Assembly (NCBI RefSeq): GCF_034702125.1 | Contig: NC_085861.1 | Span: 51,870,295 to 51,934,294, forward strand | DNA: 64,000 nucleotides | Reading direction: 5' to 3' | Origin: Engraulis encrasicolus | Lineage: Eukaryota; Chordata; Actinopteri; Clupeiformes; Engraulidae | In this document: positions 1 through 30,100 of the stretch, in pieces | How positions within the stretch are numbered: position 1 is the stretch's first letter | Layout: each line of letters begins with the position of its first letter | The notes under the pieces: model-generated | What the model was told of the DNA's origin: nothing | Seen by the model: the letters and a program-made list of their open reading frames with translations, nothing else | Databases searched by the model: none | Made by a program: the position numbers and the translations under genes

Positions 1-78
1 ACCAGATAGTCACACGCTATTATCAGACCACTACTGTAGGTGTAGAATGAAATTGCTGCCCCAATTTCTAATAAGACA

Positions 79-805
79 CATGCCATTAAAAACGAGACAT
101 TTGGGAGCTTTGAAAGTCTTTGAGTAGCTTACTAAATAGATGAGAATGATACCTAGTCTACCAAGCTAGTGGCTAGCTAACCTGTCGTCAATAACACAGA
201 GCTAGGTATCCAGCCTTGTATTATATGCCTGCCCCAAATTCTAATAAGATCCATGTCATTAAAACCGAGACATTTGGGAGCTTTGAAAGTTTTTAAAGGG
301 ACAGTTTGGTCAATTTCAACATGCAGTTGTAATGCTCACACTACCCTGGACTTGTCAGTGCCTGAGATTTTTTTTTCTTCTTCTTCAGCCGTTTCCGAGA
401 TCCTGGTCATTGTAATGGGGGCAGCTCTTTGTTTACATTTAAAAAAAAAACATTTTTATTTATTCCCAAAAACATCCAAAAGGTTATAAAACATCAGCAG
501 ACAACTAGCAAACAGCAGTACCTTTTGGGAAAATATTTGGAGTTGGCCTATGTTTCATTTTTTAAAAATGTAAACAAACGCTGCCCCCATTAGAATTGCT
601 CATATCTCGGAAAGGGCTGAGCCGAAAAATGTGGCATCACCAGGTACTGACAAGTCAAGGGTAGCGTGAGCAATACAACTGCATGTTGAAATTGACCAAC
701 CTGTAGCTTACTAAATAGATGGGAATGACACCTAGTCTACCGAGCTAGCAGCTAGCCAACCTGTCGTCAATTACACAGAGCTAGATATCCAGCCGTGTAT
801 TAGTT
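79..805. repeat. Tandem duplication interrupted by a foldback MITE
   Basis: A unit of about 174 bp (around 60-225) is repeated from about 234. The second copy is cut after TTTGAAAGTTTT and resumes at 705 with AGCTTACTAAATAGATG, ending near 805. The insert is the hairpin element at 301-704. Confidence 0.7.
301..704. mobile_element. Foldback MITE with ~150-bp inverted arms
   Basis: The left arm (301-450, starting ACAGTTTGGTCAATTTC) is the reverse complement of the right arm (555-704), apart from scattered mismatches, around a ~100-bp spacer. There is no coding capacity. A diverged half copy occurs at 22845-22950. The superfamily is not identifiable from the ends. Confidence 0.75.
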
Positions 806-1200
806 AGGGCCAAAACATACCAAGGCGGAACGGAACGGTCCCGGGACAAACGCGGTCTTTCTGCTTAGTTTTGGCCGGCGTGTTTTTCTCTGCCTTTCAC
901 ACTGACAGCGTCGGCGTGCGCGGCCAGTCCTATTCAAAACCCTCCCCACAGCCAAAGCTAGCATGCTACTTTGCCATTCATTTGAATGAGACACCGCCGG
1001 TCGCCGGCGTGAAAAATACGCTCGAGTTCTATTTTCCAAATGCAGCGCGGCGCGGAGCCGGCTCCCGCGCCGCTGACGCTCGACTACCGCCGGTTGGTGT
1101 GCAAGGACAGATATGTTTCAATGTATTTTCACAGACGCCGGTAAAAAACGCGGCCGTTCCGCGACGCTTTACCGCCCTGGTGTGTAAGACCCCTTATGGG
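806..1200. mobile_element. Probable GC-rich non-autonomous DNA element
   Basis: A CpG-rich block with similar inverted ends: left CCAAGGCGGAACGGAACG, right (reverse complement) CCAGGGCGGTAAAGCG followed by CGCGGAACGG. Internal open frames have no recognisable protein. It could be mistaken for a CpG-island promoter; the inverted ends argue for a transposon. Confidence 0.45.
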
Positions 1201-2330
1201 TATACAGCTAGCTAGCTAACACCGAACATGCCATGTTGACAATAATCATAAATATAACCATTTAACAAGCCTCAAATTGCTCAACATTTCGCTGGTTGAT
1301 CAAGGAGGGCCATGTGGTTGAAAACGAGGCATTTTTGAACTGTGTAAGTGAAAACACGATCTATTAGGAAACTTGTTTGTGGCTGTGGTGATCACACGCA
1401 TTCACTGCTACGACGGCTCGAAGTTGCCGCTTCACCTACAAAGGGGCGTGTCGCGTGTACGTTATGAAAGACAGCTGTGACGTTACACAGAAGTGTGTGG
1501 GGATTGGTTGTTCCACCATCCTATTGCGTGGCGTTGAGTGCCAAGGCATTTTGATAGACAACCGTTATCCCGCCCACACTCTCTCCGAGCTCACCTAGAC
1601 CCTTGTACAGCTTTTTGCTGTACGGGTCTGGCTCGCTAGGCTAATAGTAGGCTGCATCAACATATGATTTCGCGACATCGGCAACCTCGTCAGCATTTAA
1701 GATAGTGTTAGTCATGTCAACGTTATTGTTTTTGAAAAATGCAATTGCCTTCAATGCCAACAGACAGTCAATTAGTTTCTAGTCGCTGAAACACCTTAAA
1801 TAATAGTGACAGATAAGAGAGAAGGTGGGAGTCTTTGACAGTGAGAGAAGGCGGGACACACACACGCACGCGTGCCTGTTGCAGTTTTTTTTTCTTCTTG
1901 TAGGCCCATGTACACCATCCTAATTTGAGTTTCTAATTTCTAGTATATCAGTTTCAGTTGCCTACAATCTCAAGTAGCCGTAGTGTAATATTGTATGCAA
2001 TCATTTGTTTCATTAGTAAGCCTACATTGGATAGGCATATACCCTACTATATAATTTAGACTGATAGGTTGGCAAATAGCCTACATTTCCATTGTGGAAT
2101 ATTATTATTATTAGACCTACATAGGTTATCTACACAGAAGGCCTACATATGCAAATTATTATTAATTATTTTATTTTATTAATTTATTAAATATTTTTAT
2201 TTAATTTATTATTTATTTTATTTATTATTTATTATCATTATTTTTGGGTTTCGCACGCTATGCGATTAATCGCGATTAATCACAGAAAGTCATTGGGTTA
2301 ATGTGATTAAAGATTTTTGCCCACCCCTAG
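1201..2330. other. A2M intronic or upstream DNA, no gene seen
   Basis: No exon-like segment was found. AT-rich from 2090; a palindromic GCGATTAATCGCGATTAATC motif at 2263-2280 followed by GCCCACCCCTAG is typical of the end of a fish hAT-like repeat. Confidence 0.5.
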
Positions 2331-2375
2331 TAAAAAACAATATGTTACTGTGTCAGTGCTTTACTTTTACCTGTA

Positions 2376-2655
2376 CTTTGTAAAATCACACTTTAAAGAC
2401 TTTTGGGTGAAATATAATAATAGTCCACTTTCAAAAAGTACAGTAGCAATGCAGTAGCTTACACACTTGTGTAAGCACACTTTGAAGATATTTGGGTGAA
2501 GTATAATCATGGTGCACTTAACAAAAAGTATAATAGCAATATGTTAAAGTGGTTTACTTTAAAGCTCACTTTATAAAATCACACTTCAAAGACATTTGGG
2601 TGAAGTATAATCATAGTGCACTTTCAAAAAGTGCAATAGCAATATGTTATTACAA
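2376..2655. repeat. Degenerate tandem repeat, about 100-bp unit, three copies
   Basis: Three units share TTTGGGTGAA(G/A)TATAAT followed by GTGCACTT and CAAAAAGT, at about 2402, 2500 and 2599. Lies in the intron left of the 2926 exon. Confidence 0.6.
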
Positions 2656-2925
2656 AACACACTTTTAGTAAGTTCACTATTAGAACACGATTAGTGTGTT
2701 CTTTAGTAGGTACTTTAGCCAAACATCTTCCACTTTAAGTATAGTTGTCTAAGTGTACTTTCTTTAAGATCAACTTAATTACATTTCATTTTAAGTACAC
2801 TTTATAAGCATATTTTCTTCGCACATAAGTATGAGTGCACTTTTAACATGCTTAGTACACTTCAGTCATGTTTCTATTATACTAAATGTGTCTTATGTGA
2901 TGTGTTCTATTTTGTTTTTCTCTAG

Positions 2926-18668
<15,743 letters not shown>

Positions 18669-20615
18669 GATGGTCCTGACAGTATGTGTGTGTGTTCATT
18701 TGTTACTGTTAATTTATCTTAACAATGAGACACTGAACTTCCCTGTTTAGGTTTTTAAATACTTTTGTAACTCTATAATGGTGATATAGTACATTTTACT
18801 GAGTAAACTAGACAAACCCGCCTAGTGCCAGAAAACACCAGGTGAGTGTACTTCTATACTTCTCATGTTATAGTCTAGCATGCCGGCATAGTGATATAGC
18901 ATTCCCAAAACCTGTTACCTTTGTATTGGGCTACATACAAGCCATTTGTCACAGTATAATTACCTTTGTCTTTGCACAACACTTTCTCACTGCTTGTTTC
19001 ATCATTCCTCTGAAAAATCAGTAGCCTAATAATAAATGTATAGCCTAATAATAATAAAAAATAAATATTGAAATTGAAATCAATCCTTAAAGTGTCTGTT
19101 GGAAGTTAAACATGGAATCAGCATGGAAAAACAAACAACTACTGGAGGATGATGGCCCACAGCTTTATCTGCTACAATTTGGAGCCAAAGAGGAAAGATA
19201 GGGGACCGGGCAATGGAAATAAATAAGGATAGTGTTGGGATGATAAGAAGAAAAGTGAGGTAGAGCTATGAAGCATGCTTGAATGATCAATGGCGAAATG
19301 GTGAAAATAGCTGTTGATTTTACTGGCATGATGGCTAATGCTATTTTTGTCCAGGAATGTTTACCTTCTTATAAATGAAATAAATGTACTTTCATTGTCA
19401 GTGTGCTATGGCAGGTAATGTTATCTAGAACTAGTGCTATGGGAGTGTTGGAAAGTTTATCTAGCAAACTGGCTACGTAGTCTAGAAAATATAAGAAGAA
19501 AACCCTAAGAATTTAGAGAATCCATAGCCTACATTATAGGCGGAAATGTATTAGACAGAATAGGTATCCCCTGCTCCCGATTCCTTTGGTCTATTGAAAA
19601 TCACTGTTCGCCGTCATGGACATCTTCACTCTTCGTCCGTTATGAAATTAAGTTCAGCATCTGCTGATTTTGGCATTGTGACGTGGCGCGTGGCCGATTT
19701 AGAGAAAGCGTTTCAGACAAAGAAAGCGTTTCAGACGGACGGACCGATGGACGTACACAGCCTCTTATAGAGATGCTTGGACGCATCTAAAAACTGCAGA
19801 TCATGGAGGAGTAACACAGGGTGGAAGAGGAGAGAGATGGCGATGGAGGGACAGAGAAAATAAGCAAAGGAGAGGAAAATGAAAGAAAGGTGTAGAGGGG
19901 TGAGTACTGCATATCTCTGACATAGCCCTGCCCTGGCCTAGCTTGGTGATGTGAAGACATACCAAGAGCAATCAGAGATGGCCCTCTGGCCAGTGCCAAA
20001 TGCATGTGATGCTCTACATTTGGCGCCACCCTCAGGTGACCCAAAACAGACACACAAGCAGACGGATAGAAAGACAGACAGACAAGACAGGGCTATTGTG
20101 ATACCTGGCTCAACCCCCTCTAGAAGGCCAGGTAATTGGGGCAAGAATATTTGGCACAAGTGTGTAAATATCATTTGACCAAGTGTGTAAATATCATTTG
20201 ACCAAGTGTGTAAATATCATTTGGCTGCTGTACCTCAACTGATGTAACAGTGATAACACATACTAGAATTATTCTGCATTCTAGTCATAAAAAAATGTCT
20301 CACTTGTTTCTCTCATTTTCTCTGGAAAGGTGACAAAGAAGCAGAATCTGTCTTTATTTGACTAAACACAATGTGTCTACATCAACTGATATAAACCATT
20401 ATCTCATTAAACAATTTGTCCCCTTTTTTCTTCCTTTCCTTGTAAGGTACTGAAGCATGGTACAGCCATACAGCAATAACACTAGAATAACCAGCAGTAT
20501 TGTTGTGTATTTATTGTCATATTCTCATTGTAATATTAGTGTCATTGTGCTTCCTTCCACAAGTAGTGACCAGCTGACAATCTCAGAGTTCCTCTGCTGA
20601 TCTCATCTGGACCCC
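18669..20615. other. Intergenic DNA after A2M
   Basis: 3' flank with the polyadenylation signals; an inverted copy of the 7549 repeat at 19716-19790; a TGGCCAGTGCCAAATGCAT / ACATTTGGCGCC inverted motif at 19988-20030; three 23-bp tandem copies (AAGTGTGTAAATATCATTTG core) at 20158-20222. No gene seen. Confidence 0.5.
19031..19065 (+). promoter_or_regulatory. Polyadenylation signals for the A2M gene
   Basis: Two AATAAA hexamers lie at 19031-19036 and 19060-19065, about 360-400 bases after the stop, in an A/T-rich run. They are the nearest convincing pair, but cleavage here is inferred. Confidence 0.4.
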
Positions 20616-20621
20616 CTATGG

Positions 20622-20945
20622 CAGTGGTTCCCAACCTTTCTTGAGCCAGGGACCTCATTCTGATATCCCAAACTTGTAGGAGACTCCATACATACTTTTT
20701 CCCCACCAATAAAAAAATGCTTGATGATTGACCTAACTTGTAGGGTTATAAAAATATAGACATTTATAAAAATCTAAGATTGTAGGTGTGTTTCCAACAG
20801 ACTATTATTAGTTATTATGCTATATTAAATAGTATTATTAATCTTTGATCACACCCAGACATTTCAGGCGACCCCATTTGAATTCCAGGCAACCCCACAT
20901 GGGGTCCCTGCCCCAAGGTTGAAAAAATTCTGGGCCGCTGACAGC
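20622..20945. mobile_element. hAT-like MITE fragment
   Basis: Starts CAGTGGTTCCCAACCTTTC, a canonical hAT-type end, with an inward-facing CCAAGGTTGAAAAA segment near 20920. Exact right end not fixed. Confidence 0.45.
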
Positions 20946-22178
20946 TTTGGCTGCCCATCCCGACCCCCAATAAAGTACAATGTAATAAGGACCTGATTCT
21001 GGACCCTCCCCTCTCTCCTTGGGCCAGGGACAACTTGGCTTCCCTAACTAAGATGGTCTATAAAGATACCTGATGAAATGTTATTAGTGGAAATGGAAAC
21101 ATATATGAAACATATTTGATTGTGTGCATGTCTTTGTTATCCTGCCGAAACAGAGCTATTGTCAGCATCTTTTGGTCTAAGATGTCTAAGATTATTTATG
21201 TTGCCGAAATGGCATCACTAATCAGCTTGAGCTAATGGCCACACAGCATCAAAGGTGTGATAGGCCTACATACTGTAAGTTGTGAGGCAGTCAGAGGTAT
21301 CTGTTTCACACATTCCTTTTAGGAATCCTGTGCAAAGACAATCCAGCAGGTGGCAGCAGTCAGCTATCTACAAAACCTGTGAGACAGAATGTTTACAATG
21401 TGATTTCTACCTGGACAGGCCTATGTGTTTTTACCCTCTAGAATCAGAGTGATTAGTTGAACAAGCGTGTGTCTTCATAATATAATGAGTGCCTTCATAA
21501 ATATAATTCAATATCAAAATGTGTATCAACAGAAGAAAGATGTGATGTGATATGTTACTGCTAACAGTTAAATGTAATAATGTACACACAAAGCACTGCA
21601 GTAACACCAAAAACATTCAGATAAAACAAGAACAAGGAACCAATACATGTAACCATGCTGTTGAGTTGAAATTAAATGTGTCCGTGTTTGTGCTGTAATC
21701 TTTCGGACAAAGAGACATATTTTTTCTCTTTTTTTTCATTTAATCAGCAGTCTCACCAAATAACTCATGGATGTTTAAATTTTCTTCAAATTCTTCTCCT
21801 TACTGTGGTAAAGACACACTCTCACACATTATCTCCTATTATTCGTACTGCTGAATGCCCCATACATTGAAGTAATTGACAGCACTCTTCAGATTTTTCT
21901 TACTTATTCATCCACAAACGTTTTGTGCTCTGAGCCCTTCTTCAACATGTAATGGCAATTACCAATGCCACACCAGTGCAACTAGGTCACTAATGTGTTG
22001 TCCAGCGTTTAAGCATCATCATGGTGTGTTACTAAGGTAACTGAGGTTATCGTTGTGCTAAAGAGCATGCACCATCCACAACCGTGAGTGGGTCCAATTT
22101 ATCTTCTCTCTGATGGGCTATCTCTGTTGGACCTCTTGAGAAATTAGACTCGTTTTTGTTGACACAATGTGGAAATGA

Positions 22179-22211
<33 letters not shown>

Positions 22212-22560
22212 GGAGAGAGACATATAGGGAGAGAACATGCATGTTTGTGTGGTATATGCGTGAGTGAGTTTTAAAAGCAGCTGACTTATATACAACAAGG
22301 GCAATTTCAGTTTAACAAGTGGATGGGCCGTTTTCACTGCAAACTTTAATTAAGACAGTGCCTTGAGTATTTGCGGGTCCTCACGTGTGTCCTGGGCAAC
22401 CCCTCTGCAATGCCGACCACCGGATGTGTGCATGTGGTGGTTACACATTAACAACAGTTTCATTACATGATACATTTACACGTAAATCCATGTTTCTAAC
22501 GGAAACCATCACTGTTTGGTGTGCCACAATGTCCTCCATGCTGCTGCTCTCCCTTGCCCC
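20946..22560. other. Intergenic DNA
   Basis: A GGGGCCC-family copy at 20940-21040, a short GT/GA tract at 22181-22220, otherwise nothing recognisable. Confidence 0.4.
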
Positions 22561-23029
22561 TTTGAGGACAAGCTGCTGACAAAATCATCCGAAAGGGCCC
22601 CACACCCAATACATACAAAGTAATGAGAAGCCAATTCTGGCCACCTCTCTTTCCCTAGGACCCAGGGCAACCGACCTCTTTGCCCCTTCCCTGATGAGGA
22701 GTATTATCAGACAGAATAGGAAGAGGATGTGAAATGTACTCTCTGCTATAATCACATAATGGGATTAGAATGTCACATTTAGGGACAATATTTGGAGCAT
22801 GCGAAGACTCCTTTAAAATATTGAAGCAAACCCATGCACCCATTTGCATAGCCAGGATCTTGGAAAGGGCTGAATGCAATTGTGACATGTGGTCGGGTGC
22901 TATCAGAGATAGCATGAGCAATACAACCGCATGTTGGGATTGGTAGGAATTTTCTTTCAATCGACGCATGAGTCTATTGGTCTCCCTTTGCTTGATAACA
23001 TATAAAACGGTATAGATGAGCACTGTTGG

Positions 23030-23180
23030 GAAAGTTACTCAGTTACTGTAATGCACTACTTATTACATGTTACTGTCATTTAAAAGTAATGCCTAACATT
23101 ACAACATTACTTTAAAAAAAGTAAGGCATTAGGCCTACACTACTTTTGCATTACGTTTAGTTACTTTAGCCAAAATGACT
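23030..23180. repeat. GTTGGGAAAGTTAC repeat fragment
   Basis: CACTGTTGGGAAAGTTACTCAG with alternating GTTACT/AGTAAC words is the end of a fish repeat also seen split at 49320-49390 and 54075-54100. Confidence 0.5.
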
Positions 23181-23729
23181 GGAAATAAGGATTTGCCAAT
23201 CTACAGTGCAAATCTATGAGGTGGCATGACTTTCACCTGCCATCCACAAGTCGTTTTGGAAGCCTGCAGACTGAAAACCAAACATTTTCAGGAATTGCGT
23301 CTTACTCACATAGGCCTACAATAAGGCCTAAGAAAAATAAAAGTTTGGTTCCGGTTGGTCGTCAGGTTTGGTCATCGTCCGGTCGGATTTTTTTTTTTTT
23401 ACTTCCAATTTTTTTTTTCAACTTCTTTTTTTTTATGTCCGACCCCCTAACCCCCCACATGCGCCATATTTCGTCATAAACGTTGTTGAACAATGCCAAG
23501 GACGATAGTGGAGTTGAGGCTAATAAGTAGGCCTACAGCTGAAGCTACAATGAAATATAATAAGCATTAATGAGGCAAGATACTGGCCAAAATTAGGATA
23601 TACAATTAAATTAGGATAGGCAATAGACTAGCCCTACTTGTCCAGCTGTCAGTTGCCTGACTGCTATTTTAGCTCCCGTAGCTATAATGACAACCAACTA
23701 CCATGTTGTAATGTAGCTTATTATATGGT

Positions 23730-23945
23730 TGTGACGTCATCTGTCGAATGCTCCATTCATTTCAACGGGGCTCCCCAACGTTCGGACGTCTGTTATTTTT
23801 CGATAACGGACGGGTTGGTCTATAACAGACCGCTGTCAATGGCAACAAGACTTTTCACTGCTAAAGCGACTTTTCAACAAGACTCTAATCAGCTGCTGTG
23901 ATAGACAGCACCCGTTGTCCTGGCTACCGCTGTCAATGGCAACAA
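23730..23945. mobile_element. Partial copy of the 475-bp foldback-ended element
   Basis: Reverse complement of 31310-31455: GAATGCTCCATTCATTTCAA, GTCTGTTATTTTTCGATAAC, AACAGACCGCTGTCAATGGC and CTAATCAGCTGCTGTGATAG are shared. The phrase GCTGTCAATGGCAACAAGAC occurs twice inside this copy. Confidence 0.7.
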
Positions 23946-24118
23946 GACGTTCACTGCTAAAGCGAGAAAGGACACATACCCAGAACATGGGCAATAACCC
24001 CAAATGAATATGATTGGTTTGTACGACTATCAGTGTTATGATTGGCTGAAATACCGGAAGAGGCGAATGGCACGCGAGTCGCGCGAGTTTCGACCAGAGC
24101 GCCAGCCCTGCGATCCTC

Positions 24119-27100
24119 ATGGAAAACAGTGGTAGGTCCTAAATTATCCCCACGGTGTTTTCATCTGTTTTTATTGTTTTGTAATATTGTGGTGTGTGTA
24201 CAACAATAAACACATACACGCGCATATAGAGGGACATGCTCTATCCCTGTGTATACTTTTAATTGTTAAATACAAATCTGCTATTATTAGCTAACTAGCT
24301 AGTGTTCATGTCAACAGACCATAGCATTCAAATGGGACATAAATCACATTTTCAGCCCCGTCATTGCAAATAGTAAACCGTATAATGGGATTTATAAGAT
24401 GGTGTCGTATTCCAAGCGCAACCCTTGTGTCTTAGATACATGTTTTGACCACCTTGTTGTACAGAACTGGTACTGGCTACTACTAGCCAGCATGTCATGC
24501 CAATATGAATATTTAATTCTCAACTAGATCTAGAGCTCCGATTGATTTTACAGCTTTAAACCATGTTGTCATCGTTTTCTAAAGTTGAATGGGAAAGGGG
24601 CAATATAATGTAATGAGACAATGTAATAAGCCTGCCACCCTAAAGCCTAAAACCTAACCTATAACTAAATGATATACACACTAGTAGTGAACTATTTGTA
24701 AACTGACCAATTACTACAGTACAAGTCAACATGTATACTGTGCAGTATCACAACTACACATACAATTTTCCACAGTCACACACCAGCTCTGGAAGCTCCC
24801 GTACTCATTGTGTGTCAGTGCATTGCGGTCTGTGTTCTACAACAGTCTTGTATTGTTACATTTTATTTATTGTTGTATTGTGTATATATGTAGTGTGTTG
24901 AATTGTGTACTACATGATATTACATGTGTGACCATGTGTATTTTTTTAGTAGGCCTATTGTGTTTACCCTGTTGTGTGCAGTGCTTGGTTTCACGTTCTG
25001 TTTTGATTTTTGTTTGCGTGTGAATTTCCATCTGATAACCAACTACCCTCAGCTGTTTCCTGGGGGGGACACAGTGACCAGCTGATTGGACTGATTGGAA
25101 ACAATGATCTGACTTGGCTGCGATTTTTCAGTGGTTTGCGGTGCACTCACTTCTGCTGTGAAATGCTTGTTTGCTGTGTCTTGTAATTGGGGTGCTGTGT
25201 TTACAAATGACTTGCCGGTGCCAAGGATCGGACAATGCCAAAGCGATTCCATTGCAAACTCTAAGACACATGTTGGTAGGCTCAATGTGCTACTTATGGG
25301 GGTAGTTGTGGCTACTTTCTTTAATAGGGATCCAGAGAGAAGACCAGATGTGACCAGCCAGAGGAGAGAGAGCACAGCAGAGCAGGAGGAACAGAACAGA
25401 GGGAACGCCATCGAATTGTGGTTTCCACACAGTGTACGCAACACTCTCAATCCTCCATCTGGGTCGTGGTTAAGCCACACCCAGGCAACGCAAGTACACT
25501 TTTGAAAATAGTTGGCGTACTAAACATTCTGCTGGCTGTGAAGGCTCTTCCCACTGCTGAGACCCTTTCTCTGTCTTTCCCACATCGGAGGCATCGGCCA
25601 GTGCCAGTGAAGTAAGGAGGAGGAACCGACTGCTGGAAGGGACGGTAACCTGGGTATGTTGTGCTAAGCTCACTGCTTCTGCTGCTGACTCGCTTGCTGC
25701 CTCTACTGATGCTTCCCTCGCTGGCTGCTGCTGGGTGTTCGTTTGCTCCTCTAGTTGCTTGCACTCTATTTGCACAAACTGGGGTTTTAATTTGGGACTT
25801 GATTGGACTGCCATTTTAGCATTGGACATTTAGGTGCATCTAACATTGAAGGTTCCCGCTTCAATAATGAATTATTACAAGTTAAATTGTAACTTGTAAT
25901 AGTATATTATTGAAGAGGGAACTTTGTTTGTCAGCTCTCTACTCTTCACCACACCTGCAACTTTGTCTGGTCACGGACAAACGCAAAGAAAAGGAAGAAA
26001 CCAAGGTGACATGTGTTGTGTGCGATGTAGCAGTGAGCAAGACTAATTCCTTGTAAACAGTAGTGTTCTTTACCAATACTAAAAGCTGTTTTCATTCAGA
26101 TTTTGATTCCACGTACATTTTAACCATTCTCTCCCCCTACCTCTGCACGGCTACTTTCTCTGCAGCTGGAGCAGAAGCAGCAACAGAAGTAGCAGAAGGT
26201 GTGTGTCTGGCTGTGGCAGTCCACCCATCAGGTCCTGAAGGAGACCAGGGAGTAAGCCAGAGGCTCCAGTATGCACAAACACAAACCTGTTACAATTTAC
26301 TGGGTTTTTTTGTGAAGCACACAGCACAGTATGTGTTGTACAATGATTTTTGTCCTGTAGTCATCCGGCCAAATTTGGTTTCTTCACAGGTCTACATGGG
26401 AAGCCTAAATCCCACCAGGCTCAACGGAGGAGGAGGAGGAGGAGGAGGAGGAGGAGGAGGAGGAGGAGTAGGCAGGTTTAAAAAAAGGTTTGGGTCTTGG
26501 TATACTTCCTTACACTTAGTTTTGAACCATTCATCCTCTATTAGTCAATTTAAGATACAAACCCCAACTCCAAAGAAGTTGGGACACAAGGTAAATTGTG
26601 AATAATAACAAAATACTGACATTTTCAAAACGTCTGATTCTTACATTAGATGGAGAAAGGCACCAAGAAAACATATCAACCATCAAAACTGACCAAAATG
26701 ATTGTTTTGGGGGATATTCATGAATATGTGAAAATAACACGTCTCAAAAGAGTTGGGACAGGGACGATAAAAGGCAGCAAATGTCGAGAAAGACTAAAAA
26801 TAAAACAAAAGACAACACTTAACAGTGAATACATTAACCGATGAGATAATTTAGCATAAAAAACAGTGTTAATTCCCATCTTGGACACGATTTCACCAGC
26901 TTATATGGTGGGTGTATTCCTTGTCATGTTTTGCAATGTTTTCATTTCTGTAATGCTTGCAGTGTGACAGGTCTTGACCAAAAGCCCACCATTTTATCAC
27001 CTGCTGGCGCTTATGATGGACTTAAACTGTTAAAACATAGTAGAGAATGTAATGTGTCCTTACTATGTGGCAGTAATTGAAGATCTCCCTTCAAAATATA

Positions 27101-30100
27101 ATGCATGAGTGGCTTTTCATGCTGTTTAAAACCCATTTATATCATTCAGCACTGTATTTAACTCTACAGATGAGTGAGAACAACTTAACCAATGCACTAC
27201 TGCACCCCCATGCCATCATGGAGGCTGACTTTTTAAGTTAGCACTAACACAATTTGGATGGTCCATTTTCACTGTAGCACAGGATGTGCAAGACTATTAT
27301 TTTTAAAAAGAATGGACTTCTTCTGACTTCCCATGTCTTCTGGCTCTATTTCAAGTGAGCTCGGGTGGAAAGGAGAATGATAAAACCCCTCTATCATTTG
27401 CACACATAAAGCATTCTTAATATGGTCAATTTTCAATAGCTGTAATTCTTGGAATGCTAGTGAGACTACAGCCAATATATATTTCATGACATCATGAACT
27501 TATACAATGATTTTAATGACAAAAATATGTCTTATATACATGCAATCATGGTAAATCAAAGGGAATTTAAAAATGTATGTAATTACTAAGGTAATTATTC
27601 CCTCTGAGTGACTCAGCCTCTCTGTGATGGTCTTATACCTGGACACTCATCTTATTTGGATGTTTATTACATTTCACTGATCCCCGTCCCAACTTATTTG
27701 AGACGTGTTGCGGTTATCAAATTAGAAGTGAGTACATATGTCCCCCAAAACAATATTTTTTCTCTGTTTTATCACTTAATATGTTGTCTTTTCACTATTC
27801 TCCATCTAATGAATAGATTGAATGTTTTGAAAATGATAGCAATTTCATTTTATTCACATTTTACCAAACGTCCCAACTTCACCGGAGTTGGGGTTTGTAC
27901 ATATGTATGGTTTTGGCATTGCTTGAACAATCTTGTCTGACTAGTTACACAAACAGCATGGAATACAGCAATCAACAGTATACATGTGTGTAGTATGATA
28001 TATTAAAGTATATGTAAATATATTTAATATACTTTAAACCTTTCAAAAGCAATATATAAATAAGTAATTTTTTCCAACATGTTTTTGACAGCTCAAGAAA
28101 ATGTTTCTGTTTGGTTCAGAGGTAATATTACTTCTAAAAATACTTCTAATTAGGGCTGCTCAATTATCAGAAAAATCAATATCACGATTATTTTGGTCAA
28201 TATTGATATCACGATATTTTAGACGATATTTTATTTAAAGACAAATGAATTGTGCTAAACAATTCACAATCTTCACTCCCTTCAGCAGTCGGAGTAGAGG
28301 GCCATAGAGAAAGACACAGTGGTGTTCTGCATGAGTGTTGGGTAGCAAGTCTGCTTTGTGCTCGCAATGGCTCAAGTGGAGGGCTGCGAGGGCAATACAT
28401 TGTGCTTATAACCTACCTTTTGGCAGTATAGACAAATGACAAAAATATTGTCTCAAATCGATATTATGAAATTTGATATTGTTCGACAGCGATATTGATA
28501 TCACGATATATTGCACAGCCCTAATGATAATTTAGTGTTGCTATGGCTCTGCTAACAACTGTCATTCATTCAAAGCTGCTTGTTTTCCCTGCCGCATACT
28601 CGGCCTGCTCATTTTGGGTGGGCGGGCCAGACGCTCTGACTGGATTGATCTGATATTAACCGACCTGAAAGTCCGCCCATGGTGGTCCCATGTCAGGCGA
28701 TCTATAACCCTTCCTTCAGACAGGCTCCTTCTATCAATGGTTGACCTTGCGTGTGATTGACTGAATGGGGGTTCATACATGAGGACATACAGTGCCATGT
28801 GTGTTTTTGCCCCCCTACTGATTTTTTACTGTTTTGCACACTTAACATTTTCTTGATTTGAAAGGCCTGGTAGCAGCCAAACTTGGGCAGCTGTGAAATA
28901 TAATTCAGTTGTCCAAAATAATATGATAAATCACAGATACCTCCTCATTTAATAAGGGGGGCAATTACTTTTTTGTAGAGAGTTACTTGTGCACAATCCC
29001 TGGGGCTGAACAAAAAGATTACGAGATTCAGATTCTGAGGAAGACCGAGAGGTCGAAACGTCATTGCCAATGAATGAATGAATAAAAAGAAGAAAAAATA
29101 ACTTAAAGAAGAAAAAATCCAAAGGAGTGTGCAAACCTTTTTTCAAAACATTTTTTTTTTAAAAATGGGCAATTACTTTTTCACATAGGCTCGTGCAGGT
29201 TGTATGACATTATTCTCTCAACAAATGAAATGGTCACTGAGAAACTAATGCATCTTATGTTTGCTTGGGTCATCCCTGTTGAATGTTTACATTTGTGTGG
29301 TGATCTGAAAATGTTAAGTGTGCCACATTGCAAAAAAGTTAAAATTCAGTACCCACGGCACTGTATGTCAAGCCTGGTTCACACCAGACGATGTGTGTGA
29401 AAATTCTGAACCTTTGTCAGAGACAACGCAAACAATGGTCCTCAATGCATTTTGCATTGCCCATGCCTGTTGATTCAATCCATCAACCTTCAGTGCCTGT
29501 GTGAATGTAAAGTTAAGGTTACACTGCTCTATTACTTCTTAACTAAAATGTATTTAAACCTTTAAGCCTGTTTATATACGCTATGACTCAATAACCACAC
29601 AATAATCAGTAGAGGTTTATGACTCAATTTAAAATGCAGAATACATTCATTCTGTAAGCTTCAATGATTTTTGCCTATTATATCATCACTTGCTTCCACT
29701 TGCTTTCCACGTTAAACTAATCAAATAATTTGGAGTTTTTTCTGAGCTGCTGCTATGCTTTAGGAGTTTCCCTTTTAATCTGAATCAGAATACTTTCAGG
29801 ATAAGAAATCAGTGTCTGGTTTGCTTAAGGCTTCTAAGACTAAGTTCTGTCAGGTAGATTTTCCATGTTCAACTAATCTTTTTTTGTGTGTCCTGAGTTT
29901 TTTCCACCACAAAAGTTGCATTCTACCACATCTTTCAATGTTTGTAATGTCCTATGTCATTCACTCATTTACTTCCCTCAGCTTGTACGATAGACGTCTA
30001 AAATCCTTCTGTCGACTGCTCTCTATTACCACAGCGCATCGACTTAGATGACCCCATCCCTTCAGCCAACTTCACCAGTTGCTCCCCATCTCATCAAGGA

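Noticed and set aside
806..1200. CpG-island promoter of a gene
   Set aside because: Inverted similar ends and lack of a following exon fit a transposon better.
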